A DNA stretch of 64,000 nucleotides from an uncultured Cellvibrio sp. GTDB lineage: Bacteria > Pseudomonadota > Gammaproteobacteria > Pseudomonadales > Cellvibrionaceae. How positions within the stretch are numbered: position 1 is the first letter of the stretch; each line of letters begins with the position of its first letter. Shown one piece after another: positions 34,962-44,350 of the stretch. Position numbers and translations under genes: made by a program. The stretch spans positions 124,001-188,000 of the forward strand of contig CALFXJ010000006.1 in the NCBI GenBank assembly GCA_937958105.1, read 5' to 3'. A model generated the notes under the pieces. The model worked only from the letters and a program-made list of their open reading frames with translations, did not search any database and was not told the DNA's origin.

Positions 34962-35260
34962 GGATAAATGGATCTCACTGCATCAGGTAGAGGACGGGAT
35001 CGTCTCAGCGAAAGGGCCATTCTACGCCGGATTGGGAAATAAGGCAGTCAGTACCGACGTTAGATGGTCGAGATAGTTGCGGGACAATACACAGGTTTTC
35101 TTGCGATGGCCGGACAATCAGGCTAAATTGTCGCCCCTCTCGCCTGCAGGTCGGGGAAGCGCGATCGCGGCAGGATTCATGAATAGTCAGATAAATTCCC
35201 GTCACCTCGGGTCATAATCCATGCAATCTGACGGTGCAGGTACGAATTAAGGGCGAATAT

Positions 35261-35509
35261 ATGCAGGATACATTAATGCAGCAAGGTATCGACCTCATGC
35301 TTTATGGCATGGGGACCGTGGCGGTCTTTTTGGCGCTTCTGGTGATTTCTACGGTGCTGATGTCGAAAGTCGTCCAACGCTATTTTGCCGATGATGAAGA
35401 GCCGGCTACACCTGCCAGAGCTGCTGACACAGGTCAGGAGGTGGTAGATGCACGGTTGTTGCAGATTATTAAGTCCGCCATTGATCAGCACCGGACCAAA
35501 CGCCGCTGA
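35261..35509 (+). CDS. oadG: Oxaloacetate decarboxylase gamma chain
   Basis: An 82-residue small membrane protein of the OadG family. One transmembrane helix (GMGTVAVFLALLVISTVLMSKVV) is followed by a short acidic linker and a C-terminal helix (LLQIIKSAIDQH). The start at 35261 (MQDTLMQQGIDLM) has a GGG ribosome site, and nine upstream codons are unlikely to be translated. OadG links the biotinylated alpha chain to the membrane beta chain and binds zinc in known pumps. It is the first gene of oadGAB. Confidence 0.92.
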   Translation: MQDTLMQQGIDLMLYGMGTVAVFLALLVISTVLMSKVVQRYFADDEEPATPARAADTGQEVVDARLLQIIKSAIDQHRTKRR

Positions 35510-35590
35510 TATCTGATTTTTCCTGTTTATCTTTCAACCTGCCGCATCTTCGATGCGGGAATATTAAGCGAATAATAAGGTTTACTTACC

Positions 35591-37378
35591 ATGAGCGATG
35601 CCAAAAAGCCCCTGGGAATCACCGAAGTCGTTTTGCGCGATGCACACCAGTCTCTGTTTGCGACACGTATGCGGCTGGACGATATGTTGCCCATCGCAGC
35701 AAAGCTTGATGAGGTTGGCTATTGGTCGCTGGAAACCTGGGGTGGGGCAACCTTTGATGCCTGCATCCGTTACCTGGGTGAAGATCCCTGGCACCGTATC
35801 CGGGAACTGAAGAAGGCCATGCCACGCACGCCGATGCAGATGTTGCTGCGCGGGCAGAATATCCTTGGCTATCGCCACTACGCGGATGATGTAGTCAACA
35901 AATTTGTTGAGCGCGCCGCGCATAACGGTGTTGATGTGTTTCGCGTGTTTGATGCCATGAACGACATGCGCAACATCGAAACCGCGCTTAAAGCAGTGAA
36001 GAAGCAGGGGAAACACGCGCAGGGCACTATCTCCTATACTTTGAGCCCGGTACACAATGTGGATCTGTGGGTGGAGCAGGGCAAGCGCATCGAAGATATG
36101 GGTGCAGATTCGATCTGTATCAAAGATATGGCCGGTCTGCTGAAGCCCTATACCGGTTATGAACTGGTGAAGCGTCTGAAAGAAGCCTGTAACCTGCCGG
36201 TTCACCTTCACTGCCATGCCACTACCGGACTGTCTACCTCAACCATCGTGAAATGCGTAGAAGCCGGAATTGATAACGTCGATACCTCTATTTCCTCCAT
36301 GTCCATGACCTACGGCCACAGCCCAACCGAATCTGTGGTCGCCATCCTGCAGGAAACCGAGCGCGATACCGGACTGGATATACAAAAGCTGGAAGACATC
36401 GCTGCTTACTTCCGCGAAGTCCGTAAGAAATATGCGAAATTTGAAGGGGCGCTGCGTGGAGTGGATTCACGCATCCTGGTGGCCCAAGTCCCGGGCGGTA
36501 TGCTGACCAACATGGAAAGCCAGCTGCGCGAACAGAATGCGCAGGATCGATTCGATGAAGTGCTGGCGGAGATTCCCCGCGTGCGAGAGGATCTGGGCTA
36601 CATTCCTCTGGTAACCCCGACATCCCAGATTGTGGGCACCCAGGCGGTACTGAATGTCCTTTGTGGGGAGCGCTATAAAAATATCAGTAAGGAAACCGAG
36701 GGTGTCCTGAAGGGTGAATATGGCTCAACGCCTGCCCCTGTCAATACTGAGCTGCAGCAACGCGTCCTGAATGGTGCTGCGCCGATCACCTGCCGTCCGG
36801 CAGATCTGCTTGAGCCGGAGCTGGACAAGCTGACCGAGACCCTGAAGGCCCTGGCCGCAGAGAAGTCTATTGCTCTCGCACAGGGCGAAGAGCTGGTAGA
36901 TGATGTACTTACCTACGCGCTCTTCCCGCAGATCGGGTTGAAGTTCCTGGAGAATCGCAACAATCCTGCAGCCTTTGAACCTGTGCCAGGCTCCGCAGAC
37001 GCCTCGCCCGTTCCCACTACGCCCCAAGGTGAGGAGATTTATACCGTCTCGGTAGAAGGCAAGTCCTACACAGTTGCAGTATCGGAAGGGGGGGACATTA
37101 CCGGGCTGGTGCCGATGAACGGCAGCGCCGCTCCTGAGGCTCTTGGGGACGTCACCGTCAGTGGGGGTGAATCCATCGTGGCACCTCTGGGGGGCATCAT
37201 CTGCAAAGTGCTGGTTAAACCGGGCCAGAAGGTCAAGGTGGGAGATCCGCTGTTTGTCCTGGAAGCCATGAAGATGGAAACTGAAATCAGTACCTTCAAG
37301 GCGGGCACTGTCGTCGCCGTGGATATCCAGGTGGGCGACAGCGTCTCAGTTGGCGATGTCCTGCTGACGATTGCCTAG
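35591..37378 (+). CDS. oadA: Oxaloacetate decarboxylase alpha chain (biotin)
   Basis: A 595-residue alpha subunit of the sodium-pumping oxaloacetate decarboxylase. The N-terminal carboxyltransferase TIM barrel starts TEVVLRDAHQSLFATRMR and carries metal and substrate motifs (DSICIKDMAGLL; HLHCHATTG). A flexible Pro/Ala linker leads to a biotinyl domain with the biotin Lys561 in EAMKMET. It transfers the carboxyl of oxaloacetate to biotin. oadB follows 13 bases after the stop, and oadG precedes. Confidence 0.97.
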   Translation: MSDAKKPLGITEVVLRDAHQSLFATRMRLDDMLPIAAKLDEVGYWSLETWGGATFDACIRYLGEDPWHRIRELKKAMPRTPMQMLLRGQNILGYRHYADDVVNKFVERAAHNGVDVFRVFDAMNDMRNIETALKAVKKQGKHAQGTISYTLSPVHNVDLWVEQGKRIEDMGADSICIKDMAGLLKPYTGYELVKRLKEACNLPVHLHCHATTGLSTSTIVKCVEAGIDNVDTSISSMSMTYGHSPTESVVAILQETERDTGLDIQKLEDIAAYFREVRKKYAKFEGALRGVDSRILVAQVPGGMLTNMESQLREQNAQDRFDEVLAEIPRVREDLGYIPLVTPTSQIVGTQAVLNVLCGERYKNISKETEGVLKGEYGSTPAPVNTELQQRVLNGAAPITCRPADLLEPELDKLTETLKALAAEKSIALAQGEELVDDVLTYALFPQIGLKFLENRNNPAAFEPVPGSADASPVPTTPQGEEIYTVSVEGKSYTVAVSEGGDITGLVPMNGSAAPEALGDVTVSGGESIVAPLGGIICKVLVKPGQKVKVGDPLFVLEAMKMETEISTFKAGTVVAVDIQVGDSVSVGDVLLTIA

Positions 37379-37391
37379 GAGAGACGCACTG

Positions 37392-38702
37392 ATGGAAAAT
37401 TTTATCCGCCTCTGGCAAGACTCCGGCCTTTATCACTTCCAATCCGGCCAGTTCATTATGCTGCTGGTTGGTTTTCTGCTTTTGTTTCTTGCCATTCGCA
37501 AAGGCTTTGAACCACTGTTGCTGGTGCCTATTGGCTTTGGTTGCATTCTCTCTAATGTGCCGGGTGCTGGCTTGTCTTACACCGTGTTGGAGAACGCGCT
37601 CGCATTCGGTTATGAGGATGTGTATCAGGCGCTCGCTCAGACACTGGGAGCAACCTCGGATACCACGGCCGCTGCGCTGAAAGAGCTGTACAGCAATGCC
37701 GGCTCGGCGGTCCAGGCACAGGCTGATCGCGTAGCTGCTGATCACGGCTTCAGCGATGGTATGTTGTATGTTTTTTACAAAGTCGCTATAGCCAGCGGTG
37801 CTGCCCCTTTGATTATTTTCATGGGGGTGGGAGCAATGACTGACTTTGGCCCCTTGCTCGCGAATCCAAAAACGCTGTTTCTGGGTGCGGCTGCCCAGTT
37901 CGGAATATTTGCCACTATCCTCGGCGCAGTGGGCTTGACCACACTGGGGCTGACGGATTTTTCGATTGCCGATGCGGCTGCCATTGGAATCATCGGCGGT
38001 GCGGATGGGCCTACTGCCATCTATGTGGCGAGCATCCTTGCGCCGGATCTGCTGGGTGCCATAGCAGTGGCGGCGTATTCCTACATGGCTCTGGTACCTT
38101 TGATTCAGCCGCCCATCATGCGTGCGCTGACCACCCAGGCAGACCGTCAGATCAAGATGCAGCAGCTGCGTGAAGTATCAAAGCGCGAAAAAATCCTCTT
38201 TCCACTGGTTCTGCTGGTTCTGGTAGCACTGTTCCTTCCCAGCGCAGCGGCACTGCTAGGGATGTTCTGTTTTGGGAATCTGCTGCGCGAATGTGGTGTA
38301 GTGTCACGTTTAAGTGAGACGGCACAAAACTCTTTGATCAACATCACCACGATTTTCCTTGGCCTGGCAGTCGGGTCAAAGTTGGCGGCGGATAAATTCC
38401 TGGACCCCAAAACCCTGGCGATCCTTATCCTCGGTATGTTTGCTTTCGCGGTTGGCACTGCCATGGGTGTCCTGGTCGCTAAATTCATGAACCTGTTTTC
38501 CCATAACAAGATCAACCCGCTGATCGGTTCAGCGGGCGTTTCGGCTGTGCCAATGGCTGCCCGGGTATCCAACAAGGTAGGGCTGGAGGCAGATCCTCAC
38601 AATTACCTGTTGATGCATGCCATGGGGCCCAACGTCGCTGGTGTGATCGGGTCGGCGGTCGCTGCCGGTGTCATGATCTCCATGGTATCTGCAATGGGTT
38701 GA
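37392..38702 (+). CDS. oadB: Oxaloacetate decarboxylase beta chain (sodium pump)
   Basis: A 436-residue membrane subunit that decarboxylates carboxybiotin and exports sodium. It has many transmembrane helices and the conserved GGADGPTAIYVAS motif, plus the AGVSAVPMAARVSNK region in which Na-binding residues lie in this family. The start at 37392 (MENFIRLW) has an AGGAGAG ribosome site; seven upstream codons overlap oadA. With OadA and OadG it forms a complete primary sodium pump, fitting a marine or salt-adapted lifestyle. Confidence 0.96.
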   Translation: MENFIRLWQDSGLYHFQSGQFIMLLVGFLLLFLAIRKGFEPLLLVPIGFGCILSNVPGAGLSYTVLENALAFGYEDVYQALAQTLGATSDTTAAALKELYSNAGSAVQAQADRVAADHGFSDGMLYVFYKVAIASGAAPLIIFMGVGAMTDFGPLLANPKTLFLGAAAQFGIFATILGAVGLTTLGLTDFSIADAAAIGIIGGADGPTAIYVASILAPDLLGAIAVAAYSYMALVPLIQPPIMRALTTQADRQIKMQQLREVSKREKILFPLVLLVLVALFLPSAAALLGMFCFGNLLRECGVVSRLSETAQNSLINITTIFLGLAVGSKLAADKFLDPKTLAILILGMFAFAVGTAMGVLVAKFMNLFSHNKINPLIGSAGVSAVPMAARVSNKVGLEADPHNYLLMHAMGPNVAGVIGSAVAAGVMISMVSAMG

Positions 38703-38720
38703 TATCGCAGAATCCTGCAT

Positions 38721-38750
38721 AGCTCCCCTCATTCCTGGGGGGAGCTTTTT
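38721..38750 (+). terminator. Terminator after oadGAB
   Basis: AGCTCCCC and GGGGGGAGCT flank an 8-base loop and are followed by T. It begins 19 bases after the oadB stop. Confidence 0.88.
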
Positions 38751-38813
38751 ATTTGCCTTTCCTTCATTATTTCCATTACTGTGCTTAAACCAGCATGCCG
38801 CTGAGGACTTGCC

Positions 38814-40214
38814 GTGGACAATACGCCATTCGTTGATCTCATTACCCATCCCCAACTGTTGAAGGCTCTGGAAAGCCTTGAGCTGGTGCGGGCTACCCAG
38901 GTGCAGGCGCTTGCCATCCCTGAGGTGCTGAACAACAAGAACCTGCTGGTCAGTGCAAAGACTGGCAGCGGCAAAACTATCGCCTTCCTGCTGCCGGTGC
39001 TGCAGAAAATACTGACTACTGATCCGCTGAATGCCTTGAGTACGCGGGTATTAATCCTGAGCCCCACCCGGGAACTCGCTCGGCAGATTATGAAAACCAC
39101 GCAGCAATTGTGTCGCTTCACCAACATTAAGGTTGCAATGGTCACTGGTGGTGAAGAACTTAAATATCAGAAAGCGCTGTTGCGTAAAAACCCGGAAATC
39201 CTGGTAGCCACACCCGGTCGCTTGATGGAGCATATCCGTATCAAGTCGACGGACTTTTCGGGGCTGGAAGTTTTGATCCTTGACGAAGCTGATCGCATGC
39301 TGGATATGGGGTTGAGCGAAGACGTTCTTGGAATCAATGAGGTGTGTTATCCGGAACATCAGACCTTACTTTTCTCAGCAACGCTGGAACAGCGCGGACT
39401 CCGCCATCTCATCAAACAGGTGATGCAGGAAAAACCAGCAGAAGAAATTGCTGTTGAAGATAAAGATAATCGAATCCAGCAGCAGATCATCCTGGCGGAT
39501 GACGATAAACACAAAGAAAAGCTGCTGCTGGCACTGCTGGCTCGCTCAACGTACGACAAAGCCATTGTCTTTACCAACACCAAGATAAAGGCCGCTCAGC
39601 TGGATGGTTTATTGCGTTACAACAAGCACGGCACCAGCGCACTTCATGGAGATATGACACAGGATCAGCGCAAGCGTTCACTGGACATCTTCCGTCAGGG
39701 ACATACGCGAATTCTGGTTGCAACGGATGTGGCCGCGCGTGGTCTGGACATTGAAGGAGTGGACCTGGTAATCAACGTTGATATGGCGCAGAGCGGTGAC
39801 GACTATACCCACCGCATCGGACGTACCGGCCGTGCAGAAAAAACGGGTCGCGCGGTTTCATTGATTGCAGCCAATGAATGGAATCTAATGAGCAGTATCG
39901 AACGTTACCTGAAGGTTAATTTTGAACGTATCACGGTGCCGGGTTTGGTTGGCAGTTACACCGGGCCTAAAAAAGTGAAAGCCTCTGGCAAGGCCTCGGG
40001 AACAAAAAAGAAAAAAGCCACCGACTCAAAATCACCAGCTGCTCCCAAGGTAAAAGTTCGGGAGCGGGATAAGAAAAATATTGGAAAACGGCGTGCTCCC
40101 AGTGCTAGCACTGCGGCGGGTCGTGATGAAAATAAAAGCCAGATTATCGGAGACGGCTTTGCGCCTTTGCGGCGCAAGCGCAGCGGTCCGGCTGATCTCG
40201 GTGATGAAGACTAG
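38814..40214 (+). CDS. DEAD-box RNA helicase (SrmB/RhlE-like)
   Basis: A 466-residue DEAD-box ATPase that remodels RNA, probably in ribosome assembly. Motifs in order: Q motif (ATQVQALAIP), Walker A (AKTGSGKT, residues 48-55), PTRELA, DEAD (LDEADRM), SAT, and the C-terminal ATDVAARGLD and HRIGRTGR. The tail (about 385-466) is Lys/Arg-rich and disordered, typical of RNA binding. The start codon is GTG. It stands alone between two terminators or long gaps. Confidence 0.95.
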   Translation: MDNTPFVDLITHPQLLKALESLELVRATQVQALAIPEVLNNKNLLVSAKTGSGKTIAFLLPVLQKILTTDPLNALSTRVLILSPTRELARQIMKTTQQLCRFTNIKVAMVTGGEELKYQKALLRKNPEILVATPGRLMEHIRIKSTDFSGLEVLILDEADRMLDMGLSEDVLGINEVCYPEHQTLLFSATLEQRGLRHLIKQVMQEKPAEEIAVEDKDNRIQQQIILADDDKHKEKLLLALLARSTYDKAIVFTNTKIKAAQLDGLLRYNKHGTSALHGDMTQDQRKRSLDIFRQGHTRILVATDVAARGLDIEGVDLVINVDMAQSGDDYTHRIGRTGRAEKTGRAVSLIAANEWNLMSSIERYLKVNFERITVPGLVGSYTGPKKVKASGKASGTKKKKATDSKSPAAPKVKVRERDKKNIGKRRAPSASTAAGRDENKSQIIGDGFAPLRRKRSGPADLGDED

Positions 40215-40389
40215 TTCCGCATCAATTTCTTTATGTTTAAAAAAAAGGATTTTCTGATTTCTGCCCACTAAAAAAATACGGACTCCAGATTGACCGCCAA
40301 TAAATTTGGGCATAGTATCAAGACAAGCGGCTGAAGATGCCGCCTACAAACAGCATGTCGCCGATGTGTTGTCCCGATGTGTTGTATAG

Positions 40390-40407
40390 GTGTCATAGGT
40401 TTGTCAT
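40390..40407 (+). promoter_or_regulatory. Pho box upstream of phoH
   Basis: Two direct 7-base repeats, GTGTCAT (40390-40396) and TTGTCAT (40401-40407), are separated by four bases. This is the 11-base period of PhoB-binding sites. An AT-rich TAAATA at about 40418 is placed like a -10. Transcription would begin near 40430, about 190 bases before phoH. The rest of the gap 40215-40616 contains direct repeats GATGTGTTG near 40364 and 40376 and nothing else I can name. Confidence 0.65.
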
Positions 40408-40616
40408 GGTTAAGTGGTAAATATTTCCATGATATCTGTGATGTTAACTCACTCGTCTTTGAAAAGGGGTGCGGCCCAGAACGCTGGAAAAACCGTGTAG
40501 TTTGCGTAAAAGAGCAGGGCGTTTGTACCAGGAATTTTAATTGCCGATTCTGTAATAAAAATATCCTGAGTGAATCCGCCAAATGTCAACTTTGAACCTG
40601 AAGGGGATTTAAACCC

Positions 40617-41417
40617 ATGGCGAAAAGATCTCACGCTAGACGCAATAACCATCCTATGTTCACCGAAGACAACAGCTACCGAAGCTCGAGACACAAGTCA
40701 TCACGAAAGCAGCGAGACGACGACAACATCGTCGAGATTAAATCCCGCTCCCAGCAAGTCGAAACCGCGTATTCTCCCCCCCGCTCTCCCCAACCCCTCC
40801 GCGCCAAGAACCAAGCCCAGCAACAATACATCACCGCCATCAAACATCACGCATTGACCTTTGGTATCGGCCCTGCCGGAACCGGTAAGAGTTATTGCGC
40901 AGGTGCACTGGCTGCGGAAGCCCTGGAGTCCGGGCGCATCGAACGAATTATCCTGACACGGCCGGCGGTAGAGTCTGGAGAGAATCTGGGCTTTCTGCCG
41001 GGAGATCTGGATCAGAAGTTTTCTGTCTACATTGATGCCTTCCGGGATATTCTCAATGAGCGCCTCGGTGCGGGTACAGTGGATTATTGCCTGCGTCACG
41101 GTCGGATCGTCGCTGCGCCCCTGGCTTTTATGCGCGGTAAGACCTTCAACAGCAAAACCTTCGTCATCCTCGATGAGGCGCAGAACACCAGTCTGGCGCA
41201 GATGAAGATGTTCCTGACGCGCATTGGCGAAGACTGCAAGGTGGTTATCAATGGTGATGTGCAACAAAGCGATATCCGCGGACCTAATGGACTGGAGGAC
41301 GCAGTGCGCCGTCTGGGGAATCTGCCGAACGTATACGTCCACGAATTCGAGCGCGAGGATATTGTGCGCAGCGGTCTGGTTCGCGACATTATCGACCGTT
41401 ACGAATTGATGGACTAA
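40617..41417 (+). CDS. phoH: PhoH family ATPase
   Basis: A 266-residue PhoH-type P-loop ATPase. A basic, disordered N-terminus (about 1-60) precedes the Walker A GPAGTGKS (residues 85-92) and Walker B FVILDEAQN. PhoH in E. coli is a phosphate-starvation gene; the biochemical role (possibly RNA helicase or RNA-related) is unsettled. A Pho box about 210 bases upstream supports the same regulation here. The protein lacks the KH domain of some homologues and is not the YbeZ (PhoL) type. Confidence 0.92.
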   Translation: MAKRSHARRNNHPMFTEDNSYRSSRHKSSRKQRDDDNIVEIKSRSQQVETAYSPPRSPQPLRAKNQAQQQYITAIKHHALTFGIGPAGTGKSYCAGALAAEALESGRIERIILTRPAVESGENLGFLPGDLDQKFSVYIDAFRDILNERLGAGTVDYCLRHGRIVAAPLAFMRGKTFNSKTFVILDEAQNTSLAQMKMFLTRIGEDCKVVINGDVQQSDIRGPNGLEDAVRRLGNLPNVYVHEFEREDIVRSGLVRDIIDRYELMD

Positions 41418-41426
41418 GTTAACCTC

Positions 41427-41454
41427 AACGCGCTGTGCTAAGCGCAGCGCGTTT
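41427..41454 (+). terminator. Terminator after phoH
   Basis: AACGCGCTG pairs with CAGCGCGTT over a 9-base loop and is followed by a short T tract. Confidence 0.75.
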
Positions 41455-41536
41455 CTTGCCGGCGCAGTCCGGTTTCTCTTGTATTCCCGCTCTTCAATGG
41501 GCATGCTGTGCCGTCTTTTCAGAATGTCTGACGCCC

Positions 41537-42331
41537 ATGCTGAGTTTTATCTGCCCGCTCTGCCGGGAACCTCTTGTTGAAAATCCCCAAGGATTAAACT
41601 GCTGTCATCGCCATCAGTTTGATCGTGCGCGCGAAGGCTATTTTCATCTGCTGCCGGCGCACCACAAAAACTCCCGTCAGCCGGGTGATGCAAAACAACA
41701 GCTGCAGGCACGACGCCAGTTTCTTGCGGCGGGATTCTTTTTGCCGCTGGTGACTGCATTGCATGAGCTCATTCCATCCACTACCCATCAGCTGCTGGAT
41801 ATTGGTTGTGGCGAAGGTTATTTCACTAACCATATGAAAGCTCGGCTGGGTGCCACTGCACAGGTATACGGCATTGACATTGCGAAGGATGGGGTGCGTC
41901 TGGCGGCCAAAGGAAGCAGCGCATGGTATGCAGTGGCGTCCAGCTATGCACTGCCTGTTGCTGATCACAGTATGGACGTGGTGACTCGCATTTATGCCCC
42001 GAGTAAGGATACGGAGCTGAATCGGGTTCTGGGTGCGGAGGGGAGGCTTATTATCGTGACGCCGGGACCGGAGCATCTGCTGCGCTTGCGACAGACGATC
42101 TATCAGCAGGTGCGTCCTCACCCCGAGCCGGAGGCACCGGCAGGGTTTGTCATACAGGACCATCAGCGGCTGGGTTTTGATCTGGATGTGTCACCCGGAC
42201 CTCTGACCGAAGCTCTGTTGCAGATGACGCCTTTTGCCTGGCGCTTGGCGGAGCAGACCATGGCGGACATCGTGACCAGCGGCTGGCAGGACAGGGCGGA
42301 TTTCTATGTGACAGTTTATCGTCGAGCTTGA
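41537..42331 (+). CDS. rlmA: 23S rRNA (guanine-745-N1)-methyltransferase RlmA
   Basis: A 264-residue methyltransferase that modifies G745 of 23S rRNA. An N-terminal zinc finger (C6, C9, C22 or C23, H26; motif FICPLCREPL...CCHRHQFD) is followed by the SAM-binding domain with LLDIGCGEGYFT. I place the start at 41537, where the zinc-finger region begins as in E. coli RlmA; the preceding codons are not conserved. A hairpin follows the stop. Confidence 0.92.
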   Translation: MLSFICPLCREPLVENPQGLNCCHRHQFDRAREGYFHLLPAHHKNSRQPGDAKQQLQARRQFLAAGFFLPLVTALHELIPSTTHQLLDIGCGEGYFTNHMKARLGATAQVYGIDIAKDGVRLAAKGSSAWYAVASSYALPVADHSMDVVTRIYAPSKDTELNRVLGAEGRLIIVTPGPEHLLRLRQTIYQQVRPHPEPEAPAGFVIQDHQRLGFDLDVSPGPLTEALLQMTPFAWRLAEQTMADIVTSGWQDRADFYVTVYRRA

Positions 42332-42339
42332 GCTTCAAG

Positions 42340-42367
42340 GGCTTTGCCGCATCCCGAAGGCAAAGCC
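42340..42367. terminator. Hairpin after rlmA
   Basis: GGCTTTGCC (42340-42348) pairs with GGCAAAGCC (42359-42367). There is no strong T tract. It begins nine bases after the rlmA stop and lies between rlmA and a possible convergent small gene. Confidence 0.5.
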
Positions 42368-42395
42368 TGTTGAGCGAGAGGCAGGAAGTTCCTGA

Positions 42396-42581
42396 TCAGC
42401 CAGGGCATTTTTCCTGATGCCGATACTCCCTGAGGTGATCCTGCGAAAGTCGGGTTGATGCGCTGGTTTCGTAAGCGCCTTGCGGACTTGGTTGAACTCG
42501 CTGAGAGAGTACTTCCAGAGTGGCCTGCAGCTGGTTCAGGGTGAAGAGTACACTTTTAAGGTCTATAGGTTTGTTGTTCAC
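42396..42581 (-). CDS. Possible small protein (61 residues)
   Basis: A short frame starting GTG at 42581 with AGGCGA upstream. The predicted protein (NNKPIDLKSVLFTLNQLQATLEVLSQRV, then a polar tail) has a good amphipathic helix. It has no recognised family. The gene could be real, but length and weak signals keep confidence low. Confidence 0.35.
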   Translation of the reverse strand: MNNKPIDLKSVLFTLNQLQATLEVLSQRVQPSPQGAYETSASTRLSQDHLREYRHQEKCPG

Positions 42582-43005
42582 AATGATTCGCCTTTATTGT
42601 ATTTATCGGGCGCCCCGGAAACCCGCCGTCATAAGGCGTTTTTCCTCATAAAACCGCAGGTGGCAGGCGCGTTTCAGCTACTCAATGTCGCTCCGTCAAC
42701 CGGATGGCCTTGCGGCCTGTTGCAGTCGTTGCAAAGTGATCGTTTTAACGTACCGCGTCCATATTAATCGTGGAATAGTCACTATTCCTTCGATTCACGG
42801 GCACTGATATTCCCTCACTACGTCAGTTTCTGGCGCGTAATACGACGAAACTCGGCTGAGTCTAAGCGCTGTAGATATAGCGCGCAAGTCCTCTTCAGCA
42901 GCAGCGGAAGATTTTCCGCTGAATTTGTGCGCTCCAGTTCATTTTTGACATCTAGGGGCGGTTTGCTGTTAGGATTGCCGACTCCTTGGGCTACACAACA
43001 TCATT
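42582..43005. other. Intergenic region with a perfect dyad upstream of the CorC/HlyC-type gene
   Basis: 424 bases without a gene. At 42772-42788 lies GGAATAGT-C-ACTATTCC, an exact 8-bp dyad that looks like an operator. A second hairpin, CAGCGGAA / TTTCCGCTG, is near 42902-42921. No clear promoter consensus stands out. Confidence 0.5.
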
Positions 43006-44325
43006 ATGGAATTCCTGATTCTCGCTGGTCTTATTCTCTTGAATGGCGTTTTTGCCATGTCCGAAATTGCGATAGTGACTGCCCGCAAATCCCGTCTGGC
43101 GGCGTTGAGCGCCAAGGGGAGCGCCTCTGCAAAAGCCGCGCTTAAACTAGCGGAAGATCCCACCCAGTTTCTGTCGACGGTCCAGATTGGTATTACTTCC
43201 ATCGGTATCATGAACGGTATCTTCGGCGAAGCACTGCTGGCCGAGCCCTTTGCGTTGTGGCTGCAGGAGATGGGCATGGCCGTAAAAAGCAGCAGTATCA
43301 CCTCTACGATTCTGGTGGTGGTGGTAGTGACCTATCTCTCGATCATCGTGGGTGAGTTGGTGCCCAAGCGGATAGGGCAGATCAGCGCCGAGCGAATCGC
43401 CTGTCTGATCGCGCGTCCAATGCTGTTTCTGGCAAGGGTTACCCGCCCGTTTGTTGTGCTGCTGTCGGTATCTACTCACGGGATGATGCGTATCCTCGGT
43501 TTTCGCGATACCGGCGACGCCAGTGTGACTGAGGAAGACATCCATGCGATTCTTCGGGAGGGTTCGGCTTCCGGAGTTATTGAGCAGAGTGAACACGCTA
43601 TTCTGCGCAATGTATTTCGCCTGGATGAGCGGCCAGTGTCATCGATGATGGTGCCGCGTACGGATATTGTGTTTCTGGATACAGCCCTCTCGCTTGAGCA
43701 GAACCTGCAGCGCATCATGGAGTCGCCCCACTCACGCTTCCCGGTCTGCCACCGGCATATGGATGAATTGCTGGGAGTGGTTAATGCAAAACAATTGTTT
43801 GCCCAGGCCATCTCCGGGCAGGACATCGATATCAAGGCCCTGGCGCAGCCCTGCCACTTTATTCCCGAGAGCTTCAGCGGCATGGCCTTGCTGGAGCACT
43901 TCCGGGCTACCAACAGCCAGATGGTTTTTGTGGTTGATGAATACGGCGATCTTAAAGGGATTGTGACCCTGCAGGACCTGTTAGAAGCTCTGACCGGCGA
44001 GTTCAATCCGTCCTCCGGGGATGATCTGATGGTGATCCAGCGTGACGACGGTTCGCTGTTGCTCGATGGATTACTGTCCGCGCCCGAGCTGAAAGACGCT
44101 CTGGGGCTGGCGGAACTGCCGGGGGAGGTCACCCGTGAATATGAAACTCTGAACGGTTTATTTATGTATCTGCTGGGTCGGGTGCCGGTGACGACCGATA
44201 AGGTGGTGCTGGAACCCTGGACCCTGGAGATCGTGGATATGGACGGTATGCGGATCGACAAGGTGCTGGCGATACGAGCCCCGCTGTCTGAAACCGATCC
44301 TGATGCTGAGGATGAGACGGGCTAG
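43006..44325 (+). CDS. CNNM/CBS-domain (HlyC/CorC-type) membrane protein
   Basis: A 439-residue protein of the hemolysin C / CorC / YfjD family. An N-terminal CNNM (DUF21) domain with about four transmembrane helices (residues 1-180) precedes two CBS domains (about 205-330; RTDIVFLDTALSLEQNL and VDEYGDLKGIVTLQDLLEALTGEF) and a C-terminal transporter-associated domain (about 345-420). The family is linked to Mg2+, Co2+ or polyamine efflux; the substrate here is unknown. The older name hemolysin is historical. Confidence 0.92.
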   Translation: MEFLILAGLILLNGVFAMSEIAIVTARKSRLAALSAKGSASAKAALKLAEDPTQFLSTVQIGITSIGIMNGIFGEALLAEPFALWLQEMGMAVKSSSITSTILVVVVVTYLSIIVGELVPKRIGQISAERIACLIARPMLFLARVTRPFVVLLSVSTHGMMRILGFRDTGDASVTEEDIHAILREGSASGVIEQSEHAILRNVFRLDERPVSSMMVPRTDIVFLDTALSLEQNLQRIMESPHSRFPVCHRHMDELLGVVNAKQLFAQAISGQDIDIKALAQPCHFIPESFSGMALLEHFRATNSQMVFVVDEYGDLKGIVTLQDLLEALTGEFNPSSGDDLMVIQRDDGSLLLDGLLSAPELKDALGLAELPGEVTREYETLNGLFMYLLGRVPVTTDKVVLEPWTLEIVDMDGMRIDKVLAIRAPLSETDPDAEDETG

Positions 44326-44350
44326 CCTCCTGCCAGCCCGCCCTGAAGTT

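Noticed and set aside
33912..34967. A 351-codon open frame on the plus strand opposite dusC
   Set aside because: It overlaps dusC almost fully on the other strand, and DusC has all family motifs, including the catalytic Cys. The plus-strand protein has no recognisable domain.
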